From: Microtetraspora malaysiensis
Lineage (GTDB): Bacteria > Actinomycetota > Actinomycetes > Streptosporangiales > Streptosporangiaceae
Direction: 5' to 3'
Length of the DNA: 64,000 nucleotides
Assembly (NCBI RefSeq): GCF_001528665.1
Contig: NZ_BBYJ01000006.1
Span: forward strand, 62,001 to 126,000
Position 1 is the first letter of the stretch, and every line of letters begins with the position of its first letter. Under the pieces are notes generated by a model. It saw nothing but the letters and a program-made list of their open reading frames with translations. It was not told the origin of the DNA and did no database searches. This document shows positions 52,010-59,941 of the stretch, in pieces. The translations under genes and the position numbers were made by a program.

Positions 52010-53292
52010 CCACGATGAGCGTCGCCACATCCCACTGGGTTCGCTCCCAGTCCGCCACGCTCGACAGCCTCTACCCGGCCGACGCATGGGACCTGCCGGT
52101 GAACGCCGCGCTTCCCGCGCCTCGGCTGCCCGCGCCGCCCGAGGAACAGTGCAACCTGACCGGATACCGGGACCACTACCAGCGGTTCATCCTCCGCGAG
52201 TTCCCGGTCCCGGGTCATGTGGAGCGGATCGTCGCGATCGACAAGGCGTTCCCGCACAGTCTCTACGACCTCATGCTCATGGTCGGCCGCGACGACGAGT
52301 TGCGCACCGACGTCAGCAACACGCCTGACGCCGTCCTCGCCGCGCTGCTGCACGCCGCCCGCGGCTTCGCCGACTTCACCGCCGACGCCGCGGTGCAGCG
52401 CGCCTTCGGCCTCGCGGGCAGCCAGCTCGGCATCGCATGGAACCATGACCCCACGAGGGACCGCGACAACGGGCAGTGGTGGGACAAACGCCTCCACCTC
52501 CACCTCAACTGCTGGACCGCCGACGTCCGTGCGACGGTCCAGCCGGTCCGCCTCGTCGAGATCTCCGACACCGCCACGCGCCGTTCTCTCGTCGACCCTG
52601 CCGCCCACCTTGCCCACCGCGTCATGCTCGACGCTCTGCGCGGCACACCGCTGCCCGCAGGATGCGACCTACTCGAACCAGATCTGCGGCGGGACGCGGC
52701 TTGGGGCCTGCCCATCGGGCTGAAGCTCCGGCTGCCTGGCTGGCAATTCGTCACCACCGCGCAGTGTCGAGCCCTGCTGCGATCACTCCACGCCACCGGC
52801 ACCGCCGGCTATCAGGCGCTGCTCACCGCCTTCACCGGCTCCCGCGACGCCCCGGCACCATGGACCCGTCCCCATCTGCTGCCGCCCGCGGAGGTGGAGC
52901 GCAACATCGGCGCGCTGCCGTGGCTGTCTGCTGCTTCCCGGTCCGACCTGCTGCGTCTGCGCCATGTCCTGCGGGATGTGACGGACCGGGAGATGCGGCT
53001 GCTGGCGGACCGGCCTTGGATCGCGAACCGCTGTCTCACCCTCGGCGGCCTGAGCTACAACATCGCGTTCTTCGCCCCGCAGACCGTAGACCAGCCGGGC
53101 GACGGCCTCTACTTGGTCATGCAGTTCAAGCTCGTCAGCTACATCGGCAGCAGCCCGTCCATCGGCGGTGCTGTCGCCTCCATCATCGACCGCAGCGGCG
53201 GCCCCATCATGACCGCCGCAGACCGGGTGAGCCGAGCCGCATTCCAGCGCGCCTACCTCAACACCCTCACAGCCCTCGACACCGCAGCCTGA
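52006..53292 (+). CDS. protein of unknown function with an HLHLN motif
   Basis: The 428-residue protein is not one I can assign. It begins at GTG 52006 inside the FAD gene stop. Around residues 150-172 it reads GIAWNHDP, then WWDKRLHLHLNCW, a stretch reminiscent of the HxHxH centre of HIT/GalT-like nucleotidyl transferases, but the third His is replaced. Other features are FPHSLYDLMLMV, PDLRRDAAWGLPIGLKL, and a C-terminal LTLGGLSYNIAFFA. It is soluble with no signal peptide. Its tight coupling to the FAD enzyme and methyltransferase suggests a step in the same pathway. Confidence 0.75.
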   Translation: MTTMSVATSHWVRSQSATLDSLYPADAWDLPVNAALPAPRLPAPPEEQCNLTGYRDHYQRFILREFPVPGHVERIVAIDKAFPHSLYDLMLMVGRDDELRTDVSNTPDAVLAALLHAARGFADFTADAAVQRAFGLAGSQLGIAWNHDPTRDRDNGQWWDKRLHLHLNCWTADVRATVQPVRLVEISDTATRRSLVDPAAHLAHRVMLDALRGTPLPAGCDLLEPDLRRDAAWGLPIGLKLRLPGWQFVTTAQCRALLRSLHATGTAGYQALLTAFTGSRDAPAPWTRPHLLPPAEVERNIGALPWLSAASRSDLLRLRHVLRDVTDREMRLLADRPWIANRCLTLGGLSYNIAFFAPQTVDQPGDGLYLVMQFKLVSYIGSSPSIGGAVASIIDRSGGPIMTAADRVSRAAFQRAYLNTLTALDTAA

Positions 53293-53309
53293 GCGGGAAA
53301 GGCGAACCG

Positions 53310-54146
53310 ATGATCGATACCGACATCATCGACTTCTACAACCGGGGCCTGGAGCAGGAGCGGCTCAAGGACGCCCGCCGCTCGATCGAGTACCACCGCA
53401 CCATGGACGTCCTCCAGCGCTTCCTGCCTCCGCCCCCGGCGACCATCCTCGACGTCGGCGGCGGGCCTGGCCTGTACGCGCTCACCCTCGCCGCCCTCGG
53501 CTACCAGGTGCACCTCATCGACCCTGTCCCGTTGCACGTCGAGCAGGCTCAGGCCAGCTCTGATCTGGCCGAGCACCGCCTGGCGAGTGCCAGGCTGGGC
53601 GACGCCCGTGACCTCTCCCAGGCCGACGCCTCCGCCGACGCGGTCCTCCTCCTTGGCCCGCTCTACCACCTCACCACGGTCGCCGACCGGCACCAGGCGT
53701 GGTCGGAAGCGCGCCGCGTGCTGCGGCCAGACGGCATGGTGGTCGCGGCCGGGGCGTCCCGCTACTACACCATCTGGGAGATGCTCTCCAAGGGCATCTT
53801 GAACGTGCCCGGCGCCGAGGAGACCGTGCAGCAGCACATCGCCACCGGGCAGCACCGCAATCCAGGGCGCGACTTCGAACGGTTGTGGACTACCGCCTAC
53901 TTCCATGACCCGCACGAGCTTGCCTCGGAGGCTGTCGCCGCGGGCCTCGCCGTACGGGCGCTTTTCGCCGTTGAGGGGCCGGCCAAGCTGCTCCCCGACC
54001 TGGCCGACCGCATGCGCGACAGCGTGAGCAGAGAGCAGGTCGTGGCGGCGATCCGACGCCTGGAGTCCGAGCCCAGCGTCCTCGGCCTCTCCTCCCACAT
54101 ACTGGTCATCGCCGACAAAGCCCCCGCAGGGAAGGAGGAGCGGTGA
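53310..54146 (+). CDS. SAM-dependent methyltransferase, class I
   Basis: The 278-residue protein has a complete Rossmann methyltransferase core: motif I TILDVGGGPGLYALTLA, the acidic residue in VHLIDPVPLHVEQA, the DARDLSQADASADAVLLLGP region, and EARRVLRPDGMVVAAGASRY. It resembles UbiE/small-molecule methyltransferases more than DNA or rRNA ones. A GAAAGG site precedes ATG 53310, 17 bases behind the previous stop. It overlaps the MazG-like gene by four bases. It is one of the four coupled island genes. Confidence 0.88.
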   Translation: MIDTDIIDFYNRGLEQERLKDARRSIEYHRTMDVLQRFLPPPPATILDVGGGPGLYALTLAALGYQVHLIDPVPLHVEQAQASSDLAEHRLASARLGDARDLSQADASADAVLLLGPLYHLTTVADRHQAWSEARRVLRPDGMVVAAGASRYYTIWEMLSKGILNVPGAEETVQQHIATGQHRNPGRDFERLWTTAYFHDPHELASEAVAAGLAVRALFAVEGPAKLLPDLADRMRDSVSREQVVAAIRRLESEPSVLGLSSHILVIADKAPAGKEER

Positions 54147-54490
54147 ACTCCGACCGGACCAACACGCTCATCCGCGAAGTCTCCGCCTGGATCGACAACT
54201 CCCCTGACAACCAGGGACGAGACCGCGAGGCACTGCTGTGGGGCAGGGTGGCCAAGGTCGCCGAGGAGGCCGGCGAGGTGATCGAGAAACTCGTCGGGAT
54301 GACCGGCCAGAACCCACGCAAGGGCCGATCGGCCACGCAGCAGGACGTCGAGTACGAGCTCCTGGACGTCGCGATGACGGCCCTGGCAGCGTTGGCCCAC
54401 CTGCACGCAGACGATCCGCACCCGCCTGACCTGCTCAGCCTCCTCGCACAGCACATCGAGGTCGTTGCCCGGCGAGCAGACCTCATCTGA
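54143..54490 (+). CDS. MazG-like nucleotide pyrophosphohydrolase
   Basis: The 115-residue protein has the MazG-type metal-binding helices: AKVAEEAGEVIEKLVG, an ExxE pattern, then QDVEYELLDVAMTALAAL, an ExxD pattern. Members hydrolyse nucleoside triphosphates to monophosphates and pyrophosphate, or act on (d)NTP analogues. The start GTG 54143 overlaps the methyltransferase stop (GTGA), so the two are coupled. It is convergent with the UDP-sugar dehydrogenase gene. With the tandem Nudix protein it gives the island two nucleotide-diphosphate hydrolases. Confidence 0.85.
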   Translation: MNSDRTNTLIREVSAWIDNSPDNQGRDREALLWGRVAKVAEEAGEVIEKLVGMTGQNPRKGRSATQQDVEYELLDVAMTALAALAHLHADDPHPPDLLSLLAQHIEVVARRADLI

Positions 54491-54500
54491 ACACGAGGCT

Positions 54501-54534
54501 GGTTCGGGCGGCCAGGACACAGGCCGTCCAAACC
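54501..54534. terminator. hairpin between convergent MazG-like and dehydrogenase genes
   Basis: A 13-base stem GGTTCGGGCGGCC/GGCCGTCCAAACC with one mismatch and one wobble and an 8-base loop lies between the two stop codons. Confidence 0.6.
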
Positions 54535-54538
54535 AACG

Positions 54539-55837
54539 TCATGGCCGGCCGACGCTGATGTAGGTGAAGCCGAGCGCGCGCATCTCGGCGGGCTCCAGCA
54601 GATTCCGGCCGTCGAAGAGCACCGGCCGCCGCATCGTCGTGGCGGCCTGCGCCCAGTTGACCTCCTTGAGCTGCGGCCACTCGGTCACCACGATTGCCGC
54701 GTCCGCCCCGTCCACTGCCAACTCCGGGGTCGCGTGGCGGCTCGTCCACGTCCAAGGCTCCGTCTCGGCCGGACGAGCCATCGGATCCCAGCAGCGCACC
54801 CCGGCACCTTCCGCGAGCAGGCGGGAGGCCAACACCGTGCTCGGCGCCTCCCGCATGTCGTCGGTGCCTGGTTTGAACGTCAGCCCGAGCAACGCCACCC
54901 TCATGCCGGCCAGCGTGCCGAGTACATCGGTGAGCCTTTGGATCGCTCGACGCTTCTGCAGGTTGTTGACCTCGATCACTGCCGAAAGCAGTTGCAGGTG
55001 ATAGCCGGTGTTGCTGGCCAACTGCCGCAGCGCCTCGGAGTCCTTGGGGAAGCAGGAGCCGCCCCAGCCGATACCAGGACGCAGGAAGTGGTGGCCGAGG
55101 CGGTGGTCGAGGCCGACCGCGCGAGCGACGTGCTCGATGTCGGCGCCGGTCTTCTCGCACAGGGTCGCGATCTCGTTGATGAAGCTGATCTTTGTGGCGA
55201 GCAGGGCGTTCGAGGCGAGCTTCACCATCTCGGCTGACCGCACATCCATCTCGGCGACTGGTCCATCTACGCCGTGGTGCAGCCCTGCGATCAGGCGGGC
55301 GGTCGCCTCGTCGGACGCGCCGACGACGATTCGGTCCGGGTGCAGGAAGTCGTTGACGGCCGTGCCTTCGGCCGTGAACTCGGGGTTTGAGGCGTATCCG
55401 ATGTGTTCGAGGCCAGCGGCGTCGAGCACCGCGCGAACGCGGCTGCCGGTGCCCACGGGCACGGTGGTCTTCATCACCACCGCCCGCAGGTGGGATGCGC
55501 CCTCCAGGGACTTGACGACTGACCAGACCCGAGACAGATCAGCGTCACCGGATGCTGATGGCGGCGTGTCCACGCACACGTACGCGATCTCGGCCTCGGC
55601 CAGGGTCTCCTGAAGGTCTTCTGTGAAGGTCAGGCGTTCCTTGTTCCGGGTGATCAGGTCGCCCAGCCCCGGCTCGTAGATCGGCACGTCCCCGGATCGC
55701 AGCACTGCGATCTTCGCTGGGTTGATGTCGCGCACCACTACCTGGTGGCCGAGTTCGGCGAGGCAGGCACCGGTCACCAGACCGATGTAGCCGGCACCGA
55801 ACACAGCAACCTGACGCGGCTTGCCAACCATGGCCAT
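54539..55837 (-). CDS. UDP-glucose/GDP-mannose dehydrogenase family enzyme
   Basis: The 432-residue enzyme has the NAD-binding start VAVFGAGYIGLVTGACLAE, then VDTPPSASGDADL, the substrate-handling TTVPVGTG and NPEFTAEGTAVNDF, the lysine in AEMVKLASNALLATKISF, and the catalytic Cys in GIGWGGSCFPKDSEAL. It oxidises a nucleotide-sugar to the uronic acid, most often UDP-glucose to UDP-glucuronate. It is divergent from the tandem Nudix gene across a region carrying GCAAC motifs, so it probably belongs to the same regulon. ATG 55831 is an alternative start. Confidence 0.92.
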   Translation of the reverse strand: MAMVGKPRQVAVFGAGYIGLVTGACLAELGHQVVVRDINPAKIAVLRSGDVPIYEPGLGDLITRNKERLTFTEDLQETLAEAEIAYVCVDTPPSASGDADLSRVWSVVKSLEGASHLRAVVMKTTVPVGTGSRVRAVLDAAGLEHIGYASNPEFTAEGTAVNDFLHPDRIVVGASDEATARLIAGLHHGVDGPVAEMDVRSAEMVKLASNALLATKISFINEIATLCEKTGADIEHVARAVGLDHRLGHHFLRPGIGWGGSCFPKDSEALRQLASNTGYHLQLLSAVIEVNNLQKRRAIQRLTDVLGTLAGMRVALLGLTFKPGTDDMREAPSTVLASRLLAEGAGVRCWDPMARPAETEPWTWTSRHATPELAVDGADAAIVVTEWPQLKEVNWAQAATTMRRPVLFDGRNLLEPAEMRALGFTYISVGRP

Positions 55838-55935
55838 CCATTCTCGAACCGACTCGGGGAGGTCGTGCCCAAAGCCTGCGAAGAGTGCTCAACCATAACG
55901 CGCGCATCAGGAGGAATGCGGTCGTTCCTGAGATT

Positions 55936-55988
55936 GGCAACAGGCCGATCTGCAGGACCAGCGCGGCCTAAGCTGCCCCTTGCGTTGC
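55936..55988. promoter_or_regulatory. GCAAC motifs shared with the island regulator promoter
   Basis: GGCAAC at 55936-55941 and CCTTGCGTTGC at 55978-55988 lie between the dehydrogenase and Nudix genes. The 11-mer is the exact reverse complement of 50465-50475 in the regulator/FAD promoter, 5.5 kb away. It ends 25 bases before the Nudix ATG. Confidence 0.65.
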
Positions 55989-56013
55989 TGACGGGACGCT
56001 GCCTGGAGGACTC

Positions 56014-56928
56014 ATGACGGACGTCGCCCTGCTCGCGAAGGAGGCGGCCCGAGACGGCATCACACACCTTGTCGCCGGAGTCGCCGCCTTCGACATCAAG
56101 GGACGGATCCTCTTGTTACGCCAAGCACCGGGCACGGCTGTTCCCGGCTTATGGGAGCTACCGAGCACGACGGTCGAAGGCGGCGAACCTCCCGAGCACG
56201 CGGCCAAACGCGGACTCCAAGAGGAAACCGGACTGGACGTTGACCTCGACGGATACGCGGGCCACTGCGACTATGGCACCGCTCGAGGCGTCGCCCGGCA
56301 GTTCGTGTTCACGGCGTACGCCGACTCAGGTCCCGACGTAGTCCTGTCGGCTGGACACGACGACTACACCTGGCGGCACGATGATGCCTTGCCGGCGGTC
56401 AGGAAGGAAGCCCTCGACCTGATTCGCCGCATCGCTCCGTCGAAGCCGCAACTGGACGCCGATGAGTGGCAGCACAGCCTGCCACGCTGGCACGTCGGCG
56501 CCAACGCTCTCGTTCGGGATCAGAGCGGCCGGATCCTGATCGTGCGCCCAGGCCGAAGCCGCACCTTCCAGCTCCCCGGTGGCCAAGTCGACGCTCATGA
56601 GACTCCCCAGGACGCCGCGGGCCGCGAACTGCATGAGGAGACGGGGCTGCGTCTTCCCGTGGGGCCTCTGCTCGCGATTTCTTTCGAGCACCCGAGCCCT
56701 GGTTGGGACCATCCCACTCAGATCATGCTTTTCGACCTCGGGGTCGTCGATTCGACCACGACTCGGATCATCGCGCATGATCCAGAGATCGATGAGCACC
56801 GCTGGGTTTATCCCGACGAAGCTGAGGCGCTCCTCGGCCCTGCCCGGACGGAGCGTCTACGAGCAGGGTTCCTCGGCCTGCGCCGAGGTCGCCCGACTCT
56901 CTTCACTATCACCGACCCGGAAGTCTGA
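56014..56928 (+). CDS. tandem Nudix hydrolase
   Basis: The 304-residue protein holds two Nudix domains. The first (about 18-145) has EPPEHAAKRGLQEETGL, with the RE of the Nudix box changed to RG and the leading Gly missing, so it may be inactive or altered. The second (about 160-295) has a full box GGQVDAHETPQDAAGRELHE followed by ETGL. Nudix enzymes hydrolyse nucleoside diphosphates linked to another group. GGAGG lies six bases before the ATG. It is divergent from the UDP-sugar dehydrogenase and ends in a very strong terminator. Confidence 0.9.
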   Translation: MTDVALLAKEAARDGITHLVAGVAAFDIKGRILLLRQAPGTAVPGLWELPSTTVEGGEPPEHAAKRGLQEETGLDVDLDGYAGHCDYGTARGVARQFVFTAYADSGPDVVLSAGHDDYTWRHDDALPAVRKEALDLIRRIAPSKPQLDADEWQHSLPRWHVGANALVRDQSGRILIVRPGRSRTFQLPGGQVDAHETPQDAAGRELHEETGLRLPVGPLLAISFEHPSPGWDHPTQIMLFDLGVVDSTTTRIIAHDPEIDEHRWVYPDEAEALLGPARTERLRAGFLGLRRGRPTLFTITDPEV

Positions 56929-56938
56929 CCTAGATGAC

Positions 56939-56978
56939 AAAGTGCCCGCTTCTCCAACCCCGGAGAAGCGGGCACTTT
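56939..56978 (+). terminator. 17-bp perfect-stem terminator
   Basis: AAAGTGCCCGCTTCTCC (56939-56955) pairs perfectly with GGAGAAGCGGGCACTTT (56962-56978) around AACCCC, 10 bases after the Nudix stop codon. Confidence 0.92.
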
Positions 56979-56984
56979 CGCGTT

Positions 56985-57122
56985 CCCCTCTACCGCTACG
57001 CCGAGGGCGAGGTGTCCCTCGCATACCTGGCCGCCGAGTACAGCGTCGGACGCTCCACCATCCACGGCCCGGAAACCCCGGGTAAACCACAGGATCAACG
57101 CCTACCTTGCGGCTCACCGTAG
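56985..57122 (+). pseudogene. remnant of a helix-turn-helix gene at the island edge
   Basis: After the terminator the plus strand encodes YRYAEGEVSLAYLAAEYSVG followed by RSTIH, a helix-turn-helix of the sort found in resolvases and transposon-linked proteins. The frame loses similarity at once and stops at 57122. No start codon or ribosome binding site of its own is seen. It may be a scar of the element that brought the island. Confidence 0.45.
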
Positions 57123-57186
57123 CCGTAGGCGCGACTCCCGGGCGTTCTCGTAGGGATCGATCCCGCGCGCGACGGTCCCGCCGCGG

Positions 57187-58047
57187 TCAGTCGGCGGTCA
57201 GCCGATCGACGACCGTGCGGACGCAGCGCTCGTCGAAGATGATCGTGTAGTGGTTGCAGTCCTCGACGACCTCGTCCCGCAGTCTGGGGAGCCGTGCCTT
57301 CCACTGCGCGGCCAGGTCGTCGGGCTGCATGCCGACCTCCTGGTTGAGGAGGCCGCGCGGCGCCCGCAGCAGGCTGAGCGGGGACTTGGCGCCCTCCAGC
57401 GCCCGGCCGATCTCCTCGGCCCCGGTCAGCAGCCAGCGGCCGTCCTGGCGTACCGCGTCCTCCTGGGCCCGGGAGCGGACGGCGTCGGCCGGGCCGGTCG
57501 CGTCGTAGCGCACGTACTCGTCCACCACGGGGGACCAGTGCCCGGCGAACGCCGGGTGCGCCTGGAAGAAGCTGACGTAGTCGTCCACGCCGGCGTAGGT
57601 CTGGCTCAGCCGCGCGATCGCCGGGCCGAGCGTGGCCTCCAGCACCGCGTCCGGGTCGGCGCCCGGCGGCATCGGCAGCGGGAGCCCGCCGTCCAGCAGG
57701 ACGATCTTGGCGTACGCGCGCCGCGCGCCGTGCAGCGCCGCGATGTACGCGCCCATGGAGTGGCCGGTGAGGACGGACGTCTCGTCCGCGCCGACGTGGT
57801 CGGCGACGAGGTCGAGGTCCTCGGCGTGCCGGGGCAGCCCGTACGGGCCGGGTACGTCGGCGCTGTGGCCGCGCCCGCGCAGGTCGACGGCGACCAGCGA
57901 CCACCCCTCGGGGAGCGCCTCGCCCACCGCCCGCCAGGCCATGAGGGAGGCGGTGATGCCGTGGGCCGCGATGATCAGGCGCGGGCCGGTGCCGAACGTC
58001 GCGATCCGCAGCCTGCCGCCCGGTACCGTGACCTCGTCGAGCCGCAT
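57187..58047 (-). CDS. alpha/beta hydrolase
   Basis: The 286-residue protein has the oxyanion region AAHGITASLMAW, VAVDLRGRGHS, the nucleophile elbow LTGHSMGAYIAA (Ser near 95), and a C-terminal catalytic His in EDCNHYTIIF. The acid is probably an Asp/Glu near residue 130 or 250. It resembles small-molecule esterases and epoxide-hydrolase-like proteins. GGGAGGAA precedes the ATG. It lies alone between the island and the amidotransferase gene. The substrate is unknown. Confidence 0.88.
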   Translation of the reverse strand: MRLDEVTVPGGRLRIATFGTGPRLIIAAHGITASLMAWRAVGEALPEGWSLVAVDLRGRGHSADVPGPYGLPRHAEDLDLVADHVGADETSVLTGHSMGAYIAALHGARRAYAKIVLLDGGLPLPMPPGADPDAVLEATLGPAIARLSQTYAGVDDYVSFFQAHPAFAGHWSPVVDEYVRYDATGPADAVRSRAQEDAVRQDGRWLLTGAEEIGRALEGAKSPLSLLRAPRGLLNQEVGMQPDDLAAQWKARLPRLRDEVVEDCNHYTIIFDERCVRTVVDRLTAD

Positions 58048-58153
58048 CGGTTCCTCCCGGGATGAACGATCTTTCCGTGCTGTTGCCCGGCACTGTACGC
58101 CAGCGGCGCCGCAAAAGGTACGTCCAGTGACAGACGTGTAATTACTCCCCCTT

Positions 58154-58159
58154 TATGCT
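58154..58159 (+). promoter_or_regulatory. candidate -10 for a leaderless transcript
   Basis: TATGCT lies seven bases upstream of ATG 58167, which has no ribosome binding site. That distance would place the transcript start at the A of the ATG. Confidence 0.35.
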
Positions 58160-58166
58160 CGTCGGC

Positions 58167-58877
58167 ATGAGCGAGCGTGTCGTCGTGGTGGAGCATGAGG
58201 TCGGCGCGGGCCTGGGGTTCTTCGCGGGCTGGCTGGAGGACGCGGGGATCGAGTACGAGATCGTCCGGCCGCACAGGGGAGAGGCGGTGCCCTCCGACCC
58301 CGGAGCCGGGCTCCTCGTGCTCGGCGGATCGCCCTCGGCGTGGGACGACGACGGCTGCGCCTGGCTGCCGGACGCCCGCGCGCTCATCGCCGAAGCGGTG
58401 GAGAGCGGCGTTCCGACGCTCGGCATCTGCCTGGGCGCGCAGCTCATGACCATCGCCTGCGGCGGCACCGTCGCGCGCGGCGCCGACGGCCTGGAGATCG
58501 GCCTCACCTCGATCGAACTGCTGCCCGAGGCGGACGGCGACCGCCTGTTCGGCCCCGTCGCGGCGGCGGTACCGGAACCGCGTGCGGTGCAGTACCACTA
58601 CGACGCGATGACCGAGTTGCCGCCGGGCGCGGTGCGCCTGGCGACCGGGTCGCGCTATCCCAACCAGGCGTACCGGCTCGGCGACTCCGCGTGGGCGGTG
58701 CAGTTCCACCCGGAGGCGACCCCGGAGATCTTCGCGAGCTGGACCGCCGAGGGCAATCCGCCTGATCACGACGTGGCGGAGCTGGACCGCGAGGTGAAGG
58801 AGGCGGAGGACGGGCTCCGGGCCGCGTGGCGTCCCCTGGCGGAGGCGTTCGCCGCGGTCGTCCGCGACCACCGCTGA
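58167..58877 (+). CDS. class I glutamine amidotransferase-like protein
   Basis: The 236-residue protein has the nucleophile motif LGICLGAQLMT with its Cys near 93, and the His/Glu pair in VQFHPEATPEI. The N-terminus VVVVEHEVGAGLGFFAGWL and LVLGGSPSAWDDD resemble GMP-synthase-like GATase proteins. Stand-alone members remove ammonia from glutamine or cleave gamma-glutamyl bonds. The closeness of glnA2, which may gamma-glutamylate polyamines, is suggestive but not evidence. ATG 58155 is an alternative start. Confidence 0.87.
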   Translation: MSERVVVVEHEVGAGLGFFAGWLEDAGIEYEIVRPHRGEAVPSDPGAGLLVLGGSPSAWDDDGCAWLPDARALIAEAVESGVPTLGICLGAQLMTIACGGTVARGADGLEIGLTSIELLPEADGDRLFGPVAAAVPEPRAVQYHYDAMTELPPGAVRLATGSRYPNQAYRLGDSAWAVQFHPEATPEIFASWTAEGNPPDHDVAELDREVKEAEDGLRAAWRPLAEAFAAVVRDHR

Positions 58878-58974
58878 CGCGGTCGCTGGCAGCCCGAATC
58901 TCCGGGATCTTCCCGCCAGTCAGGGTGCAGATCCAGATGGCTCCGGTCCGAATCGCCGCCCTCGAAGCGGCGGA

Positions 58975-59350
58975 TCAGTGAGCCCGGGCATTGAGGCCGA
59001 CGATGACAACTTGGATGCGTTCGCGGAGTTCGTCATCGTCGGGCATGTCGAGATGGAAGACGAGGCGGTGGTAGAGAGTGCCGTGCAGAAGGTCGTTGAG
59101 GAGGTTCAGGTCGGCGCCTTCGGGGATCTCGCCGTGGCGCTGGGCGGAGCGCATCCGCTCGTCGAAGAGCCCGATGTTCGGCATGATCAGTTGCTCACGC
59201 AGGTTGGCCGCAAGGTCATCGTCGCGGAGCGCTTCGGCGATGATGCCCGTGAGCGCCGAAGTCTGATGGGGCGTGAGCAGCGCGATCACGGCCTTGAGCT
59301 GCGCGAGCACATCCTCGACGAGGTTGCCGGTGTCGGGATGGCCGGCCGTG
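58975..59350 (-). pseudogene. C-terminal part of a TetR-family regulator, DNA-binding domain lost
   Basis: The minus strand encodes about 120 residues matching the TetR_C_11-type ligand domain: PDTGNLVEDVLAQLKAVIAL, GIIAEALRDDDLAANLREQ, EIPEGADLNLLNDLLHGTLY and a closing RERIQVVIVGL. The helix-turn-helix that should precede it is missing. At the break, the sequence joins the 3' part of a DUF4287 gene on the other strand, so one deletion removed both 5' ends and their shared promoter region. A nearby GTG opens the frame but is unlikely to be real. Confidence 0.7.
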
Positions 59351-59362
59351 TCTGCGGCCTCC

Positions 59363-59563
59363 GATGAGACCGCCAAGGCCACGCCGATCCTCGACTGGCT
59401 GAAGCAGGACTACGACCTCGGGCGCGGGCACGGCATGGCGCTCGTGCACGTGATCACCAAGGGTCCGCAGATCAGCGGCAAGCACGTCGGAACCACCGGC
59501 ACCCACGCCGACGCCAGCGACATGCTCTGGCTCGACGGCGCCGCCACCAACCCAAACCGATGA
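59363..59563 (+). pseudogene. C-terminal part of a DUF4287 gene
   Basis: The plus strand encodes ETAKATPILDWLKQDYDLG, RGHGMALVHVITKGPQIS and KHVGTTGTHADASDMLWLDG. This matches the end of DUF4287 proteins, where a WLKxxYxLGRGHAMALV motif is characteristic. The first part of the gene is missing at the join with the truncated TetR gene. No start is available. Confidence 0.7.
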
Positions 59564-59593
59564 CCCGATGCCCCGGAAAGGGAGCGCATCGTC

Positions 59594-59749
59594 ATGACCA
59601 CCACCCGTGACCCGGTCTACACCGGCTTCATCTCGCTCGACGGCGTCGTCGACGAAGCGCCCGAGACCTGGCCGCGGGTGCCGCTCGCCGTCACCGCGAC
59701 GACCACCTTCCCCTCCGGCGTCATCAACGCCGTCTACACACCCGCCTGA
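59594..59749 (+). pseudogene. internally deleted dihydrofolate reductase/RibD-like gene
   Basis: A 51-codon frame with a good GGGAG site starts MTTTRDPVYTGFISLDGVVD, the usual start of RibD-C/dihydrofolate-reductase-like proteins. It ends with PLAVTATTTFPSGVINAVYTPA, close to the usual family C-terminus. About 130 middle residues are missing, so an in-frame internal deletion is likely. The product could still be made but would lack the cofactor site. Confidence 0.6.
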
Positions 59750-59941
59750 ACCGCGGGACGACTCAGCGATCCGCCGCGGTCACACCGATAGGAGCCGGGC
59801 GCACAGCGTGCCCGGCTCTCGTCGATCCGAACAACGGCACCGGCGCCGGCGGCCGGCGGGAACCCCGCGGCGCGCCGGAGTCGATCTCCGCGGGGGAGCC
59901 TCTCCCGTCGTGTGTACCGTTGCTGCGAAGGCCTGTCCACG

